21,996 nucleotides of DNA, taken from NCBI GenBank assembly GCA_034408875.1, contig JAWXCJ010000319.1:1-21996 (forward strand). The letters are read 5' to 3'. The DNA comes from JANNHK01 sp034408875 (GTDB lineage: Bacteria > Actinomycetota > Acidimicrobiia > IMCC26256 > PALSA-610). Shown piece by piece: positions 20,990-21,996 of the stretch (position 1 is the first letter of the stretch; each line of letters starts with the position of its first letter). A model generated the notes under the pieces. The model saw nothing but the letters and a program-made list of their open reading frames with translations, was not told where the DNA came from and did not search any database. The position numbers and the translations under genes are program-made.

Positions 20990-21853
20990 ATGCTCGACCG
21001 GCGCTCGTTCCTCGGCCTCGCGGGTGGCGTGGTCATCCTCGCCGCGTGCGGCGGCGGGGGCGACGACGACGCGGCCGACTCGACGTTCGAACACGACCAC
21101 CCGTTCGACGGGCTCACCGAGCTGCGCCCGGGCGTGTTGTCGAGCGACCTGTACGTCTCCGACACGCCGCAGCGATTCGCATTCGCGATGACCGCGAAAG
21201 AGGGTTACGCGTCGATGGGCGCGGTTCGGGTCGCCGCCGCGCCGGAAGGCAGGAAGGCGGCCGACTTCGTCGAGACGACGTTGCACACCGACGGCCTTCC
21301 CGAACGGCGCGGCGTCTACGTCGCCGAGATGACGCTCGCCACCGCCGGCATCTGGGACGCGGTCGTCGACCTCGACGGCGAAACGGTCCCGTTCGCGTTC
21401 CAGGTGAAGGCGCAAGCCGAGGCACCGACGATCGGTTCGGCCGCGCCGACGAACCCGTCACCGACCCCCGACGCCACGCTCGGTGTCGACCCCATCTGCA
21501 CTCGCAACCCGATGTGCGAGTTGCACGCGTCGTCGCTCGACACGGCGATCGGCGCGGGCACGCCGGTCGTCGCGCTGTTCGCGACACCCGCCCGCTGCAC
21601 GTCGGAGTACTGCGGACCGGTGCTCGACACGATGCTGCCCCTCGTGAAGGAGTACGACGGCATCACCTTCGTACACATCGAGATCTACAAGGATCTACGC
21701 AGCGAAGACCTCGTGCCGACGGTTGTCGACTGGGGTCTCCCGAGCGAACCGTTCCTGTTCGGCATCGCGGCCGACGGCACGATCACCGCCCGTCTCGACG
21801 GCGCCTTCGGCCAAGACGAGATGCGCGCCGTGTTCGACGACCTGGTCAGTTAG
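20990..21853 (+). CDS. Tat-type lipoprotein with C-terminal thioredoxin-like domain
   Basis: This 287-residue protein begins with a twin-arginine-like motif (DRRSFLGL) and a lipobox ending in Cys20 (VVILAAC), followed by GGGG and an acidic linker. It should therefore be exported folded and lipid-anchored outside. Residues ~40-140 are beta-rich, Ig-like in feel (GIWDAVVDLDGETVPFAFQV). A Pro-rich linker leads to a thioredoxin-like domain: TPVVALFATPARCTSEYCGP with Cys203-x4-Cys208, then ITFVHIEIYKD and PSEPFLFGIAADGTI. A second Cys pair (170, 176) precedes it. The CX4C spacing is unusual compared with CXXC or the CXXXC of SCO1. AGGAGG abuts the ATG with no spacer, so initiation may be leaderless. 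It is divergent from the fusion gene (29 bp). Confidence 0.82.
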   Translation: MLDRRSFLGLAGGVVILAACGGGGDDDAADSTFEHDHPFDGLTELRPGVLSSDLYVSDTPQRFAFAMTAKEGYASMGAVRVAAAPEGRKAADFVETTLHTDGLPERRGVYVAEMTLATAGIWDAVVDLDGETVPFAFQVKAQAEAPTIGSAAPTNPSPTPDATLGVDPICTRNPMCELHASSLDTAIGAGTPVVALFATPARCTSEYCGPVLDTMLPLVKEYDGITFVHIEIYKDLRSEDLVPTVVDWGLPSEPFLFGIAADGTITARLDGAFGQDEMRAVFDDLVS

Positions 21854-21878
21854 GGCGACGTTCGCCGCTACCGTCTCC

Positions 21879-21996
21879 ATGTCGAGCAGGAAGCGCCGTG
21901 ATCTCGAGCCCAGAGGAGTCGGCGTCGACGCAATCACCTCGAACCGCAGCTACCACAAGGCCCGCACCCAGGCCGACGCGTACACCGAGATGACCA
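21879..21996 (+). CDS. Unknown protein, 5' part only (runs off the right edge)
   Basis: An open frame starts at ATG 21879, 25 nt after the lipoprotein stop, and continues to the window end: MSSRKRRDLEPRGVGVDAIT, then SNRSYHKARTQADAYTEMT. The basic first ten residues suggest a cytoplasmic protein; too little is visible for family assignment. The sequence before the ATG (TACCGT, then CTCC) resembles the leaderless glnA start (TACACT, then GTCTCC), giving modest support for a real gene. Confidence 0.5.
   Translation, partial: MSSRKRRDLEPRGVGVDAITSNRSYHKARTQADAYTEMT

Overview
The window is GC-rich, densely coded chromosomal DNA from an actinobacterium. Three things point there: mycobacteria-like synteny at the left edge (a septum-site/TadZ-like ATPase divergent from a HAD-IB phosphatase), a GlnR-type orphan regulator beside glutamine synthetase, and several start codons that lie 4-7 nt downstream of a -10-like hexamer, as in leaderless transcripts. 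An Acidimicrobiia-like lineage is my best guess, but it is inference. I see no insertion sequence, phage gene, CRISPR array or rRNA. The two ends are cut inside genes.

Layout. 1-1.6 kb: partial MinD/CpaE-like ATPase (-), HAD phosphatase (+), and a 24-residue membrane peptide (-). 1.64-1.73 kb: a selenocysteine tRNA with UCA anticodon. 1.8-5.4 kb (-): LURP-one/scramblase-like protein, an ECF sigma factor overlapping a membrane-anchored propeller-type putative anti-sigma protein, and an RpoD-like sigma factor. An ABM-domain protein (+) is divergent from the last. 5.8-10.5 kb (-): a directional run nadE, EamA transporter, two ferritin-like proteins and an unknown protein. The last three have their own probable promoter, carrying a perfect 18-bp palindrome. 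10.6-12.5 kb: methyltransferase (+), AraC regulator (-) divergent from a VOC protein (+), and a doubtful small ORF (-). 12.6-15.1 kb (+): exported DUF4331 protein and exported TPR protein separated by a 13-bp hairpin. 15.1-18.8 kb: unknown protein (-) and type II glutamine synthetase (-), divergent from type I glutamine synthetase (+) followed 2 nt later by a GlnR-like regulator (+). 18.8-21.0 kb (-): 47-residue membrane protein, RidA protein, and an unusually condensed [2Fe-2S]/molybdopterin-hydroxylase fusion. 21.0-22.0 kb (+): Tat-type lipoprotein with a thioredoxin-like domain, and a partial unknown gene.

Functionally, the clearest module is nitrogen assimilation (two non-homologous-class glutamine synthetases plus a GlnR-type regulator). 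The least explained are the two-ferritin-like/unknown operon and the shrunken molybdenum-hydroxylase-like protein. The selenocysteine tRNA implies that the genome decodes UGA as selenocysteine, although no selA/selB/selD or selenoprotein is in view.
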